Notes: generated by a model from the sequence alone, not told the origin. Shown: positions 1-8,149, counted from the first letter of the stretch. The stretch: 64,000 nucleotides of DNA from JAAZKA01 sp034926225 (GCA_034926225.1 JAYFRF010000012.1:1-64000), one strand, 5' to 3'. Made by a program: numbers and translations.

Positions 1-75
1 ACAGGTGACAAGCCTACCGAAAGTATCTCCTATTTCAGACAGATAGGAGCCGACGTAAAGAGTTATGCTATCTAA
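1..75 (+). CDS. C-terminal end of an unknown protein (5' truncated by window edge)
   Basis: The first forward frame is open from base 1 to a TAA at 73-75 and would encode the last 24 residues of a protein ending SYAI. Nothing in these residues identifies a family. The stop is followed after 13 bases by the stem-loop at 89-135, whose T run favours the opposite strand but whose stem could serve both. The frame is short, so it may be chance; the convergent arrangement with the 67-residue gene makes a real gene end plausible. Confidence 0.3.
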   Translation, partial: TGDKPTESISYFRQIGADVKSYAI

Positions 76-83
76 CATACATC

Positions 84-135
84 AAAAAGAGGTAAGATAA
101 CACCCTCTGCAAAAAAGGTATCGTTATCTTACCTC
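84..135 (-). terminator. Rho-independent terminator of the 67-residue gene
   Basis: A perfect 13-bp inverted repeat pairs 89-101 with 123-135 and is followed on the minus strand by five Ts (88-84). The upstream arm overlaps the TAA stop codon (126-124) of the small minus-strand gene, so the stem begins within the coding sequence. Confidence 0.75.
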
Positions 136-327
136 AACAAAGTCGATATCGTGAAAGTTTTCATACCTTACGCGCCCGTTTACGCCGCCTGAAAAAAGGA
201 TTTCGTTGTTTTTCATGGCCTCTCTCCAGATGGCGGTATCTTCCGAGCGGCGCACCGCCATGCACCCGAGCTCCGCGTCCCTTTCCAGCGCGTCAAGCTT
301 TTGCCGCAGTTGGCTTAATGTAATCAT
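124..327 (-). CDS. Small uncharacterised protein, 67 aa
   Basis: A 67-residue charged protein of no family I recognise. The start at 327 is supported by AAGGAGGG eight bases upstream (335-342), and the gene ends in a strong terminator, so it looks like a true gene and not a shadow frame. The N-terminal third is a probable helix (heptad-like Leu in SQLRQKLDALERD), followed by a mixed segment containing MAVRRSEDTAIW. No signal peptide or membrane segment is visible, so it is probably cytoplasmic. It lies directly downstream of rny on the same strand, but the rny terminator hairpin (349-391) ends only a few bases before its ribosome binding site, leaving no room for a separate promoter. Expression therefore probably depends on read-through of that hairpin. 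Confidence 0.6.
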   Translation of the reverse strand: MITLSQLRQKLDALERDAELGCMAVRRSEDTAIWREAMKNNEILFSGGVNGRVRYENFHDIDFVEVR

Positions 328-348
328 GCATTTGCCCTCCTTATGTGC

Positions 349-391
349 AAAAACGCGGAGGCTTCTCGTTTATGACGAAAACACCTCCGCG
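349..391 (-). terminator. Terminator (or leader hairpin) after rny
   Basis: On the minus strand the stem GCGGAGG / CCTCCGC (arms 384-391 and 354-361) is extended by an inner TTTTCGT / ACGAGAA helix and followed by five Ts (353-349). It is a good intrinsic terminator for rny, but it ends seven bases before the ribosome binding site of the next gene, so it could also act as an attenuator. Confidence 0.75.
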
Positions 392-503
392 CAAAAATAC
401 GGATAAAACTATAATCCTGAGCATGCTCCGCGCCCTATGTCGAGCGCCGCATCTCCCCGTTTCCGCGCAATACCAGAACGCATCGCCTGCAGGCGCGTGC
501 CTG

Positions 504-2036
504 TTATTTGGCGAAAGCGACGGCGCGGGTTTCGCGGATGACGCAGATTTTGATTTGGCCGGGGTACTCAAGCTCCGCTTCGATCTTCTGGGAAAGCTCG
601 TGAGATAAAAGCACGATCTTGTCGTCGCCAACCTCCTCGGGCTTCACGATGATGCGAATTTCGCGGCCGGCCTGAATGGCGTAGGACTTCTCGACGCCGG
701 GGAACCCGTTCGCAATGTTCTCAAGCTTTTCGAGGCGCTTAATATAGGCCTCGAGGTTCTCACGGCGCGCGCCGGGGCGGGCGGCGGATATGTCGTCGGC
801 GGCGTCTACCAGACAGGCGATGATCGTCGAAGGCTCGACGTCGCCGTGGTGCGCTTCGATCGCGTGGATAACGGCGGGGCTCTCCTTATACTTACGCGCA
901 AGCTCTACGCCGATGGCGACATGGGAGCCCTCGATCTCATGGTCGGCGGCTTTGCCGATGTCGTGTAAAAGACCCGCGCGGCGCGCCATGACGGGATCGA
1001 CGCCGAGCTCTGCGGCCATCATACCGGCAAGCTGCGCGACCTCGACGGAATGGCGCAGCACATTTTGTCCATAGCTCGTACGATACCGCATACGGCCTAA
1101 AAGCTTGATCAGCTCAGGATGGATGCCGTGGAGATTCAGCTCGAAGACGGCGTTCTCGCCCTCTTCCTTGATGGTCTGCTCGACCTCGCGGCGTGCCTTG
1201 TCCGCCATTTCCTCGATGCGGGCCGGGTGGATGCGGCCGTCAAGAATCAGCTTCTCGAGCGTGAGCCGCGCGATTTCACGGCGCACGGGATCAAAGCTCG
1301 ACAGCGTGATTGCCTCGGGCGTGTCGTCGATGATCAGATCGACGCCGGTGATCGTTTCAAGCGCGCGAATATTGCGGCCTTCGCGTCCGATGATTCGGCC
1401 CTTCATCTCGTCGCTCGGCAGCGGTACGACGCTGACGGTGGCTTCGGAGACATGGTCGGACGCCACGCGCTGGATAGCCTGGGTAATCAAATCGCGGGCG
1501 CGGCGGTCGGCTTCGTCCTTGTACTGCTGCTCGATCTCACGCAGACGGACGGCGGCGTCATGCTCGGCTTCCGTGGCGATGCTTTTAACGAGATAATCCT
1601 TGGCTTCCTCCGCGGTCATGGCGGAGATGCGCTCAAGCTGCTCGACTTCCTCGCGGCGGAGCTGCTCGATCTTTTCGTTTTTCTCCTCGGCTTCGCGGAT
1701 CTTGACGTTATACTGTTCTTCCTTCTTCTCAAGCGAATCGATCTTGCGGTCAAGACCTTCTTCCTTTTGCTGTAAACGGCGTTCCTGTTTGGTAAGCTCG
1801 CTTCTGCGGTCGCGGATCTCGCGCTCCAGCTCCGAGCGATTTTTATGGATTTCCTCACGGGCTTCAACGAGCGCCTCACGCTTTTTGCTCTCGCCTTCGC
1901 GCTTTGCTTCCTCGACGATACGCACGGCCTCGTTCTCCGCGCCGCCGATCGCCTTTTCGGCAATGTTCTTTCTATAACGGTACCCTATATTCCATCCGCC
2001 GAAGCCTGCGCCCGCGGCAACAACGATAGCGGCCAC
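504..2036 (-). CDS. rny: Ribonuclease Y
   Basis: Membrane-anchored endoribonuclease that starts mRNA decay in Firmicutes, acting as the scaffold of the degradosome at the inner face of the membrane. From the GTG at 2036 the protein has 510 residues: a hydrophobic N-terminus, a long charged coiled coil (about 25-165), a KH RNA-binding domain (about 205-265, with GRIIGREGRNIRALE) and an HD nuclease domain whose His-Asp pair is at about 358-359 (LLHDIGKAADHE). Length and order match the family. The start is uncertain. The GTG at 2036 has no ribosome binding site and cuts the membrane anchor short; the frame stays open upstream to a TAG, and an AGGGGG lies eight bases before an in-frame ATT at 2066, which would restore a full anchor of about ten more residues. 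Confidence 0.95.
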   Translation of the reverse strand: MAAIVVAAGAGFGGWNIGYRYRKNIAEKAIGGAENEAVRIVEEAKREGESKKREALVEAREEIHKNRSELEREIRDRRSELTKQERRLQQKEEGLDRKIDSLEKKEEQYNVKIREAEEKNEKIEQLRREEVEQLERISAMTAEEAKDYLVKSIATEAEHDAAVRLREIEQQYKDEADRRARDLITQAIQRVASDHVSEATVSVVPLPSDEMKGRIIGREGRNIRALETITGVDLIIDDTPEAITLSSFDPVRREIARLTLEKLILDGRIHPARIEEMADKARREVEQTIKEEGENAVFELNLHGIHPELIKLLGRMRYRTSYGQNVLRHSVEVAQLAGMMAAELGVDPVMARRAGLLHDIGKAADHEIEGSHVAIGVELARKYKESPAVIHAIEAHHGDVEPSTIIACLVDAADDISAARPGARRENLEAYIKRLEKLENIANGFPGVEKSYAIQAGREIRIIVKPEEVGDDKIVLLSHELSQKIEAELEYPGQIKICVIRETRAVAFAK

Positions 2037-2063
2037 AATTATAAGAATTATCTGTAAAGGTGT

Positions 2064-2080
2064 AATGCAGTAGACCCCCT
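2064..2080 (-). promoter_or_regulatory. Ribosome binding site with candidate ATT start of rny
   Basis: AGGGGG on the minus strand (2080-2075) is followed after eight bases by an in-frame ATT (2066-2064). No ATG, GTG or TTG exists in this frame between the upstream stop codon and the GTG at 2036. Initiation at the ATT would add a hydrophobic stretch (ITPLQIILII) typical of RNase Y membrane anchors. Confidence 0.5.
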
Positions 2081-2096
2081 ATTCTATTGTTATCTC

Positions 2097-2130
2097 ATAC
2101 AAAAATTGCCTTGTCATATACAAAAATTGC
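2097..2130. repeat. Two direct 13-bp repeats upstream of rny, 21 bp apart
   Basis: ATACAAAAATTGC occurs at 2097-2109 and again at 2118-2130, a spacing of two helical turns. It lies in the only non-coding stretch (2037-2333) that can hold the rny promoter, so it could be an operator, or AT-rich promoter sequence duplicated by chance. The rest of 2131-2270 shows no gene. Confidence 0.45.
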
Positions 2131-2271
2131 ACTATCTGTATGGAAAAATGCGCATCTGCGCGTTCGTTTCGGGTTAGGAAGGAAGAAAACCGGGATGACC
2201 TTCGCATGAAGGCAAGAATGTCCTTTCTTTATTCTAACCGCTTTCCCTTCTGATGTCAATAGGCTTTTTCC

Positions 2272-2296
2272 AAAAATAACACCCTTTAAGAAGGGG
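2272..2296 (-). terminator. Probable terminator of the sugar ABC operon
   Basis: On the minus strand, CCCTT / AAGGG (arms within 2282-2296) is followed by TGTTATTTTT. A second imperfect stem (GGCGGAAAGC with GGCTTCCCGCC, about 2298-2325) lies just before it. The stem is short, so this is a moderate call. Confidence 0.45.
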
Positions 2297-2333
2297 CGGG
2301 AAGCCGATATAAGCTTTCCGCCGCCACCTTTAT

Positions 2334-3182
2334 TTACTCTTTGACACTCCCCGCGAGAATCCCCGCGACGAAATGCCTTTGCAGCGCGACAAACACGACC
2401 AGCACCGCCGCTGTGGAGACGACGGTCGCCGCCATGAGCTGATTCCAGAAGATCTCCCCCTCGTTGCGGAAGGTCGTGAGGGCGAGCTGCACCGTCGTAA
2501 TGCGCCCCGAGCCGGTGTTCGTCATGACGAGCGGCCAGGCGTACTCGTTCCACGCGCCGATAAACTTCAATACAGCGAGCGAGGCGAGAATCGAGCCGGA
2601 AAGGGGCAGGTAGACGCGGATAAACGTCCCGAAACGGGAGCAGCCGTCGATTTTCGCGGCTTCGTCCAGTTCGCGGGGGAACATGCGGTAAAACTGCCTG
2701 GTTAAGAACACACCGAAGCTGCCTGCGATATAGGGGAGCATCAGTCCGGCATAGGTATCGACAAGCCCCGTGCCGCCCAGTCCGAGGATATTGTTCCCGC
2801 CGGTGAGCGGTAGGGACTTGACGAGCACGAACAGCGGCACAAGCGTTACCTGCGTCGGAATCATCATGCCGATGAGCACCAGCGTAAAGAGCGTTTTCTT
2901 CCATGGGAAGCGCATCCTGGCGAAAACGTAGCCCGTCAGCGCATTGATCAGCAGACTGATCCCCGTCGCCATCGTGGTCACATAGAGCGAATTCGCGAGA
3001 TACCGTCCCCAGGGGCCGCTTTTCATCGCCGTCGCGTAGTTTTCCCAGTGCGGGGTATCGGGAAGGAGGCTCTGAGAGTAGACCTCCGGCATCGTCTGCA
3101 GAGAAACTGTGATCATGACCAAAAACGGGAACAGCGCGACGAGCGCGAGCAGGAGCAAAAGTGCCATGCGAAGGATTTTCAT
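2334..3182 (-). CDS. Carbohydrate ABC transporter permease, MalG type
   Basis: Inner permease of a CUT1 sugar importer. The 282-residue protein has six hydrophobic segments and the cytoplasmic EAA loop (ELDEAAKIDGCSRFGTFIRV, about residues 190-210) that docks on the ATPase. The ATG at 3182 shares one base with the TGA of the upstream permease gene and is preceded by a run of Gs; a GTG codon one position earlier is less likely because the same TGATG arrangement is used at the junction before it. It is the last gene of a three-gene operon (binding protein, MalF-type permease, MalG-type permease). No ATPase gene is nearby, so a shared MsmX-like ATPase elsewhere probably energises it. The sugar cannot be told from the sequence. 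Confidence 0.93.
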   Translation of the reverse strand: MKILRMALLLLLALVALFPFLVMITVSLQTMPEVYSQSLLPDTPHWENYATAMKSGPWGRYLANSLYVTTMATGISLLINALTGYVFARMRFPWKKTLFTLVLIGMMIPTQVTLVPLFVLVKSLPLTGGNNILGLGGTGLVDTYAGLMLPYIAGSFGVFLTRQFYRMFPRELDEAAKIDGCSRFGTFIRVYLPLSGSILASLAVLKFIGAWNEYAWPLVMTNTGSGRITTVQLALTTFRNEGEIFWNQLMAATVVSTAAVLVVFVALQRHFVAGILAGSVKE

Positions 3183-4081
3183 CACGCGTCCCCCCCGTCG
3201 TCGAGCTGTCGGCCGAACTTGAGATTTAGAAGCGTCACGGCCAGGACGATGACGAGCAGTACGACCGACATCGCCGAGGCGTAGCCCATCTTGAACTCGG
3301 AGAACGCGCGGATATAAATCTGGTAAGTAATCGTCGTCGTCGCGTTGACGGGCCCGCCGGAGGTCATCAAACGCACCGGCTCGAAGGTCTTAAAACACTC
3401 GACGCACAGCGTAGTGGCCAAAAGATACGACACGGGGCGGATATGCGGCAGCTGGATGTACCGAAGCTTCGCGAAGGCTCCCGCGCCGTCGAGAGACGCC
3501 GCCTCCAGCAGGGTTTCGGGGACACCGGTAAGCCCCGCGAGATAGAGAATCATCACATAGCCGAAGTTTTTCCAGATGTTCATCGCGACGAGGCATGCGA
3601 GCGCCTGCGTCGGGTCATAGAGAAACCGCTGCGTCGGCAGCCCGACGGCGGACAGCAGCTTATTGAACGCGCCGGTCGTCGGGTCATAGAGATAGAGAAA
3701 CACCATGGACACCGCGACGAGAGAGGTGACGTACGGCGTCATCAGCGCGGCGCGGGCGGCGAACATCGCGCGGGACTGCCGCTGTACGAGGAGCGCCGCC
3801 GCAAGCCCGAGCGCCATGAGCGGTGCGATGGAGCCTAAAGCATAGAGGAGGGTGTTGCGAACGGACAGAAGAAAGGCTTTGTCGCGCAGGAGGCGGAGGT
3901 AGTTATGAAAGCCCACCCAGTCGCGGGAGGAAAGGGAGTAATCTGTAAAGGAATCCGCAACAGAACGCACGATCGGGTAGAGCACGAACAGTAAAAAGAA
4001 AATGCCGAAGGGCGCGAGAAGCAGATATGCTTCCCGCGCTTCCTTGGCATTGTATTCCTTTTTATTCCCCGCCCGGCGCAT
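3182..4081 (-). CDS. Carbohydrate ABC transporter permease, MalF type
   Basis: Partner permease of the same CUT1 importer, 299 residues. It has a cytoplasmic lead-in followed by a first membrane span (AYLLLAPFGIFFLLFVLYP) and further spans, and the permease loop with EAASLDGAGAFAKLRYIQLP at about residue 195-215. The frame is open well upstream of the start chosen, but the ATG at 4081 overlaps the TGA of the binding-protein gene by one base (TGATG), which fixes the start and suggests translational coupling. Proteins of this type are usually about 290-310 residues, matching this choice. Confidence 0.93.
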   Translation of the reverse strand: MRRAGNKKEYNAKEAREAYLLLAPFGIFFLLFVLYPIVRSVADSFTDYSLSSRDWVGFHNYLRLLRDKAFLLSVRNTLLYALGSIAPLMALGLAAALLVQRQSRAMFAARAALMTPYVTSLVAVSMVFLYLYDPTTGAFNKLLSAVGLPTQRFLYDPTQALACLVAMNIWKNFGYVMILYLAGLTGVPETLLEAASLDGAGAFAKLRYIQLPHIRPVSYLLATTLCVECFKTFEPVRLMTSGGPVNATTTITYQIYIRAFSEFKMGYASAMSVVLLVIVLAVTLLNLKFGRQLDDGGDA

Positions 4082-5376
4082 CAGCCGATTTCGTCGAGGA
4101 GCTCGGCCTGCGCGGCGGCAAGGGCGGCTTCCGGCTCGGCGGTGCCGTAGAGGACTTCCTGCACCATATTGTTGCGGATAGTCTGGAAGGTAGTGGCCCA
4201 GGTGGTGCGCGGCATACCGATACCCGACGCGACACACGCGGCGCGGACTTCGTTCATCGGGTCAAGGGCGATGAAGGCCTCGACCTGCGAATTGCGGGTG
4301 ACGGGGATGTTTAAGACCTTGGCGCGATTTAAAACCTCCTCACCGGTGAGCGCGGTTTCGATGAAGGAGAAGGCTGCGTCGGAATTCTTGCAGTTCGCGC
4401 CGATGAAGAGCATGTTGCAGCCGCAGAAGGACGCGGGGTCCTTGCCCTCGTTATGCGGCGGGACGGCGATGCCGACCTTTCCGGCATTCGCTTCATCCTT
4501 GAGCATGGGCGTCAAGGCCACGTTGTTAATCAGCACCATCGCGGCGTTGCCGGCGATGAAGGGGTTGGTGTCGGAGGCGCTGTAGGGGATGCTGACATCG
4601 GGCAGGAGATCCGCGAGGAACTCGAGCGCTTCGGCTTTTTCAGGCGTATCGATGGTGGGGTTACCGTCTGCATCATAATAGAGGGAGCCGTTGCCGAAGG
4701 CGAAGACATCAAACTCGACGAAGTTGCCGGCGCTCATGGGGAACGCAAAGCCCGCGCGGGTGATGGCATCGCCGTCTTTGACAGTCAGCGCTCTGGCATA
4801 CTCGGCAAGCTCCTCCCAGGTCTCAGGCGCTTTTTCAAGTCCGGCTTCAGCGAAGAGGTCGGTGCGATAGGCAAAAAGGAATGGGGTGGTGGAGTACGCA
4901 AGCCCGTAGACGCGGTCTTTATAAGTACCGTTTGAAAGGACGGACTGCATAATGTCGTCCTTGCCCTCCCAGTTATTATAGTAGTCGGTGATGTCCATAT
5001 ACTGCCCGGCTTCGACACGGGAAGCGACGGAGAGGATGCCGTGGCCGATGATATCATAGCCGATGCCCGCGGCAAAGGAGGTGTTGAGCTTTGTCTCCAT
5101 CGCTTCGCCGATCGCTGCATCGTCATAGTTCACGGTGATGCCGGGGTTTGCATCCTGGAAGCGGACGATCAGGTCTTTCCAGTAGCCGCCCTCGGCGGTA
5201 TCGTTGCCGATACGAATGAAGGACAGCTCGGTATTGTCGGCGACGGGGGCGGCAGTCGTTGTCGCGGCGGCTGTGGTGGCTGCGGTAGTTGTCGCGGCGG
5301 AATTTCCTCCGGTGCAACCTGCAAGCAAACCCGCGAGCAGGGCAAGCGCAAGGAACAGAGCGGCGTATTTTCTCAT
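4081..5376 (-). CDS. Sugar-binding lipoprotein of an ABC importer (family 1)
   Basis: Extracytoplasmic solute-binding protein that delivers a sugar or oligosaccharide to the MalF/MalG-type permeases. The 431-residue precursor begins with a basic N-terminus and a hydrophobic signal ending in a lipobox (LLAGC, Cys21), so the mature protein is lipid-anchored on the outer face of the membrane. A Thr/Ala-rich linker (about 25-45) precedes the binding domain. The start at 5376 follows AGGAGA by nine bases; an upstream in-frame ATG would bury the signal peptide behind extra residues. A good promoter lies 50-80 bases upstream. First gene of its operon. Confidence 0.92.
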   Translation of the reverse strand: MRKYAALFLALALLAGLLAGCTGGNSAATTTAATTAAATTTAAPVADNTELSFIRIGNDTAEGGYWKDLIVRFQDANPGITVNYDDAAIGEAMETKLNTSFAAGIGYDIIGHGILSVASRVEAGQYMDITDYYNNWEGKDDIMQSVLSNGTYKDRVYGLAYSTTPFLFAYRTDLFAEAGLEKAPETWEELAEYARALTVKDGDAITRAGFAFPMSAGNFVEFDVFAFGNGSLYYDADGNPTIDTPEKAEALEFLADLLPDVSIPYSASDTNPFIAGNAAMVLINNVALTPMLKDEANAGKVGIAVPPHNEGKDPASFCGCNMLFIGANCKNSDAAFSFIETALTGEEVLNRAKVLNIPVTRNSQVEAFIALDPMNEVRAACVASGIGMPRTTWATTFQTIRNNMVQEVLYGTAEPEAALAAAQAELLDEIG

Positions 5377-5428
5377 GATGAGCAATCTCCTTTTCTTTTT
5401 CAAGCGACTTAGGATATCCACGCTTCAC

Positions 5429-5457
5429 AGTATACTCAAAACTCCGAAAAAACGCAA
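5429..5457 (-). promoter_or_regulatory. Sigma-A type promoter of the sugar ABC operon
   Basis: On the minus strand TTGCGT (5457-5452) and TATACT (5434-5429) are separated by 17 bp, about 55 bp before the lipoprotein start. No regulator gene of LacI or AraC type is adjacent. Confidence 0.7.
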
Positions 5458-5515
5458 GAGGGGTACGCGAAAACCCTCGCAAGATTTGCAAAACCCTTGG
5501 GATATTTGACAATAA

Positions 5516-6412
5516 TCATTCCATGGAAATTGCCGATATGAGATGGCGGCGCAGCGCGCCGAAATCGGCGAAGTCGGCGCCGAAGCGGTCGGAGAGCACA
5601 TTTGCGCCGAAATCATGCACGAGCAGCCCGTCCATGCAGATTGCCGCAAGCTCTTCCCTGTCGAATTCATCGCCGAAGTAGCCCGCGAGTCCGGCGCGGT
5701 CAAACCGGAAAAGCTCCGCCGCGACGATGGCGTGCTCGCAGACCTGCGGCGCGGGATGCGCGTCGGCGAAATCGATCAGGGTCAGGCCGCCGTCCGGGGC
5801 GACGAACAGGTTTTCGGGCGTGATATCGGCATGGCAATACACGAACGGCGGCAGGGGGTAGGCGTCAAGGAAGGCCATGCGTTCCGCAAAGAAGGACGCG
5901 GGAAAGCCCTTTTCCTCCCACGCGCGGTTTTTCCGGGCTTTTTCGAGGAAGTCCGGGGAAGTCTTTTCCGGGACATTCAGCGTATCGGTCATCCTCCGCA
6001 GGGCGCGCCCGATCTGATACCGCTGTTTCTCGGTCAGGGTCAGGTCTCCATATTCCGTCCCGAGTACGCGGGAGGTAATGAGATAACGCCAGCGGTAGCG
6101 GTCGGCATATTCGCCCGCCGCAATCCGCTTCGGTGCGGCAACGCCGAGGGCCTCGGCGCGGGACAGGCCGCAAAGCTCCGCCCGGCAGTCGTCCGCCGCG
6201 TCATAGCCCGCTTCAATCGGGACGAACAGCTTGATGACCGTCTCCCCAACGGCAAAAACGGCGTTCGTACCGGGTTTGCAGCGCTCCGGCGGTTGATACG
6301 GAAGTCTTTCCCGCTCGTAAATCGTGCGCACAAGCGGCGTGAAGGCCTCCATATCCTGAAATATTCTACCCCAGTCGTCCCAATTCCGGATGTCCTTCGT
6401 AAATAGCGGCAT
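5516..6412 (-). CDS. Phosphotransferase-family kinase (aminoglycoside phosphotransferase fold)
   Basis: A 298-residue protein with the protein-kinase-like APH fold. The N-lobe carries the ATP-loop region with AVGETVIKLFV (catalytic-type Lys), and the C-lobe has the catalytic loop HADITPENLF (about residue 200) and the metal-binding LIDFADA (about residue 220). Members phosphorylate small molecules such as aminoglycosides, choline, homoserine or sugars; the substrate here is unknown and resistance should not be assumed. The start at 6412 has GGAGG eight bases upstream. It is transcribed away from the regulator gene at 6573 and is followed by the promoter of the sugar importer, so it is probably monocistronic. 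Confidence 0.8.
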   Translation of the reverse strand: MPLFTKDIRNWDDWGRIFQDMEAFTPLVRTIYERERLPYQPPERCKPGTNAVFAVGETVIKLFVPIEAGYDAADDCRAELCGLSRAEALGVAAPKRIAAGEYADRYRWRYLITSRVLGTEYGDLTLTEKQRYQIGRALRRMTDTLNVPEKTSPDFLEKARKNRAWEEKGFPASFFAERMAFLDAYPLPPFVYCHADITPENLFVAPDGGLTLIDFADAHPAPQVCEHAIVAAELFRFDRAGLAGYFGDEFDREELAAICMDGLLVHDFGANVLSDRFGADFADFGALRRHLISAISME

Positions 6413-6572
6413 ATACCCGCCTCCTTTTTGGGGATTTATAAAAAAGACTTTACTTTTACGATTTATTATGCTAAACTTAAACCGTGTATGGCTTATCACA
6501 ATCGCCGGGGCGGGGTTCCCTGTCCCGGAAGGATGGCCAATGCCTGTTTTATTCGGAAAGGGGATTCGTACG

Positions 6573-6869
6573 ATGAACGAAAAGCTGCGCGACGCTCAGA
6601 CAGACCGGCTTTTTGACGCCATTTTGGGGCTTGGGACACGGGAGGACTGCTACCGGCTTTTTGACGATCTGTGTACGGTTTCCGAGCTGCGCGCGATGGC
6701 GCAGCGCTTCCACGTCGCGACGCTGCTTGCCGAGGGACGCATTTATGCCGATATCGCCCAGGAGACCGGCGCGTCTACCGCTACGATTTCCCGCGTGAAC
6801 CGCTGCCTTGTATACGGCAGCGACGGCTACCGCGATGCGCTGGGCCGTCTGAAAAACGACCGGAAATGA
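6573..6869 (+). CDS. TrpR-like YerC/YecD family transcriptional regulator
   Basis: A 98-residue DNA-binding protein. The C-terminal half contains a helix-turn-helix (YADIAQETGASTATISRVNR, about 65-84) of the TrpR/YerC type, preceded by the VSELRAMAQRFHVATLLAEG segment characteristic of the family. The start at 6573 follows GGAAAGGGG; the longer open frame upstream lacks a ribosome binding site at its starts. The stop overlaps the start of the methyltransferase gene (ATGA), so the two are translationally coupled. The target is unknown, and the regulator may control its own operon. Confidence 0.85.
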   Translation: MNEKLRDAQTDRLFDAILGLGTREDCYRLFDDLCTVSELRAMAQRFHVATLLAEGRIYADIAQETGASTATISRVNRCLVYGSDGYRDALGRLKNDRK

Positions 6870-7636
6870 AGAAAATCGTTATAAAAAACACGCCCGCGAA
6901 GACCGTAAAAACCGTCGCGCCCTACGACGCGCTCGCAGCTTATTACGACGCTTTTACCGACGACGTCCCCTATCGGAAGTGGGCGGACTGGATGGAGGCC
7001 GCCTTCCGACGCGCGGGGATCGCGCCGACGATCGTGCTCGACCTCTGCTGCGGCACCGGCACGCTCACCGGGATGCTCGCGAAACGCGGCTACGACATGA
7101 TCGGCGCGGACGCTTCCACCGCGATGCTCTCACGCGCGTACCAAAACGCGCCGGGCGTGCTGTTTTTACAGCAGCGCGCGGAGTCGCTCGATCTGTACGG
7201 CACCGTCGACGCCTGCGTCTGCTCTCTCGACGCGATAAACTATCTGACGGACGAAGCGGTTCTGCGGGAAGCGTTCCGGCGCGTCGCGCTCTTTATGAAT
7301 CCGGGCGGCGTCTTTCTGTTTGACGCGCTGACACCTGCCCAACTCGCGCTTGTCGCGGATTCGGGCTACATCCGGGAGGGCCTCGACGCGACCTGCGTCC
7401 ACTCGGAAACCTGTGAGGGCGATTTTATCCGGCACCGGGTCGATCTGTTCATCCGCGCCGCCGACGGACGCTATGACCGCGTAACGGAAACGCATCGGGA
7501 GCGCGTGTACGCGCCGGACGAGCTGCGTGCCTCGCTGACGGACGCGGGGTTTTCTCGGGTAGAGGTCTTCGCGCCGGCGACGTTTGAGCCTCTCGCGCCG
7601 GACGCGCCCAGAGCGGCGTATATCGCTTATAAGTAA
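6866..7636 (+). CDS. Class I SAM-dependent methyltransferase
   Basis: A 256-residue methyltransferase with the glycine-rich SAM motif VLDLCCGTGTLTGML (about residues 50-64), the acidic second motif (MIGADAS) and the later LFMNPGGVFLFDAL strand. The family methylates small molecules or proteins; the substrate is not evident. Its ATG overlaps the stop of the TrpR-like regulator by four bases. The VOC protein gene follows after 26 bases and probably shares the transcript. Confidence 0.85.
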   Translation: MKKIVIKNTPAKTVKTVAPYDALAAYYDAFTDDVPYRKWADWMEAAFRRAGIAPTIVLDLCCGTGTLTGMLAKRGYDMIGADASTAMLSRAYQNAPGVLFLQQRAESLDLYGTVDACVCSLDAINYLTDEAVLREAFRRVALFMNPGGVFLFDALTPAQLALVADSGYIREGLDATCVHSETCEGDFIRHRVDLFIRAADGRYDRVTETHRERVYAPDELRASLTDAGFSRVEVFAPATFEPLAPDAPRAAYIAYK

Positions 7637-7662
7637 TATACCATATAAAAGGAGAAAAAACA

Positions 7663-8076
7663 ATGAACACTGTGATTCCCGGCCTCGGCTTCCATCATAT
7701 CGCGCTGCGTGCATCGGACTTTGACCGTTCGGTCGCCTTTTACCGCGACGCTTTAGGCTGCAAGGTCGTCGCGGCATGGGGAGACTCTCCCCGCCGCGTG
7801 GCGATGCTCGATCTGGGCGACGATGGCCGCGTCGAGATTTTTGAAAGCCCCTACTGCGGCAAGCGCATTGCGGCGGACTTTTTGGGCGAGTGGTTTCACT
7901 TTGCGATGCGCACAGCCGACGCGGATCTGGCGTATAACCGCGCGCTGGAAGCGGGCGCTGTCTCCGTCACACCGCCGAAGGATGTGGATATCCAGTCGAA
8001 CCCCGTCATGCCCGTGCGTATCGCCTTTGTAAACGGCCCGGACGGCGAGGTCATCGAGTTCTTCCAGCTCCGATAA
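7663..8076 (+). CDS. VOC superfamily (glyoxalase/dioxygenase fold) protein
   Basis: A 137-residue vicinal-oxygen-chelate protein built of two beta-alpha-beta-beta-beta units. The first unit opens with GFHHIALRASDFDRSVAFYR (metal-ligand-type His pair and the typical Tyr-Arg-Asp), and the second ends in NGPDGEVIEFFQ with a Glu at a usual metal position. Such proteins include lyases, epimerases, dioxygenases and resistance proteins, so the reaction is open. GGAG precedes the start. It is the last gene of the rightward cluster and ends at a strong terminator. Confidence 0.83.
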   Translation: MNTVIPGLGFHHIALRASDFDRSVAFYRDALGCKVVAAWGDSPRRVAMLDLGDDGRVEIFESPYCGKRIAADFLGEWFHFAMRTADADLAYNRALEAGAVSVTPPKDVDIQSNPVMPVRIAFVNGPDGEVIEFFQLR

Positions 8077-8096
8077 CGACTTCCCATATAAAGCAG

Positions 8097-8137
8097 CGCA
8101 GGGGTAACCTTAAACCGGTCGCCCCTGCGTTTTTTTA
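8097..8137 (+). terminator. Rho-independent terminator after the VOC gene
   Basis: CGCAGGGG (8097-8104) pairs with CCCCTGCG (8122-8129), with inner ACC/GGT pairing, followed by eight Ts (8130-8137). No T run is present on the other strand. Confidence 0.85.
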
Positions 8138-8149
8138 ATTATTTCAGTT

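Noticed and set aside
2095..2904. Minus-strand open frame of 269 residues overlapping the MalG-type permease
   Set aside because: It is in another frame of a conserved gene and its sequence is Arg/His-rich shadow composition.
5516..6412. Calling the APH-fold kinase an antibiotic-resistance gene
   Set aside because: The fold is shared by many metabolic kinases, and the neighbours (sugar importer, regulator) give no resistance context.
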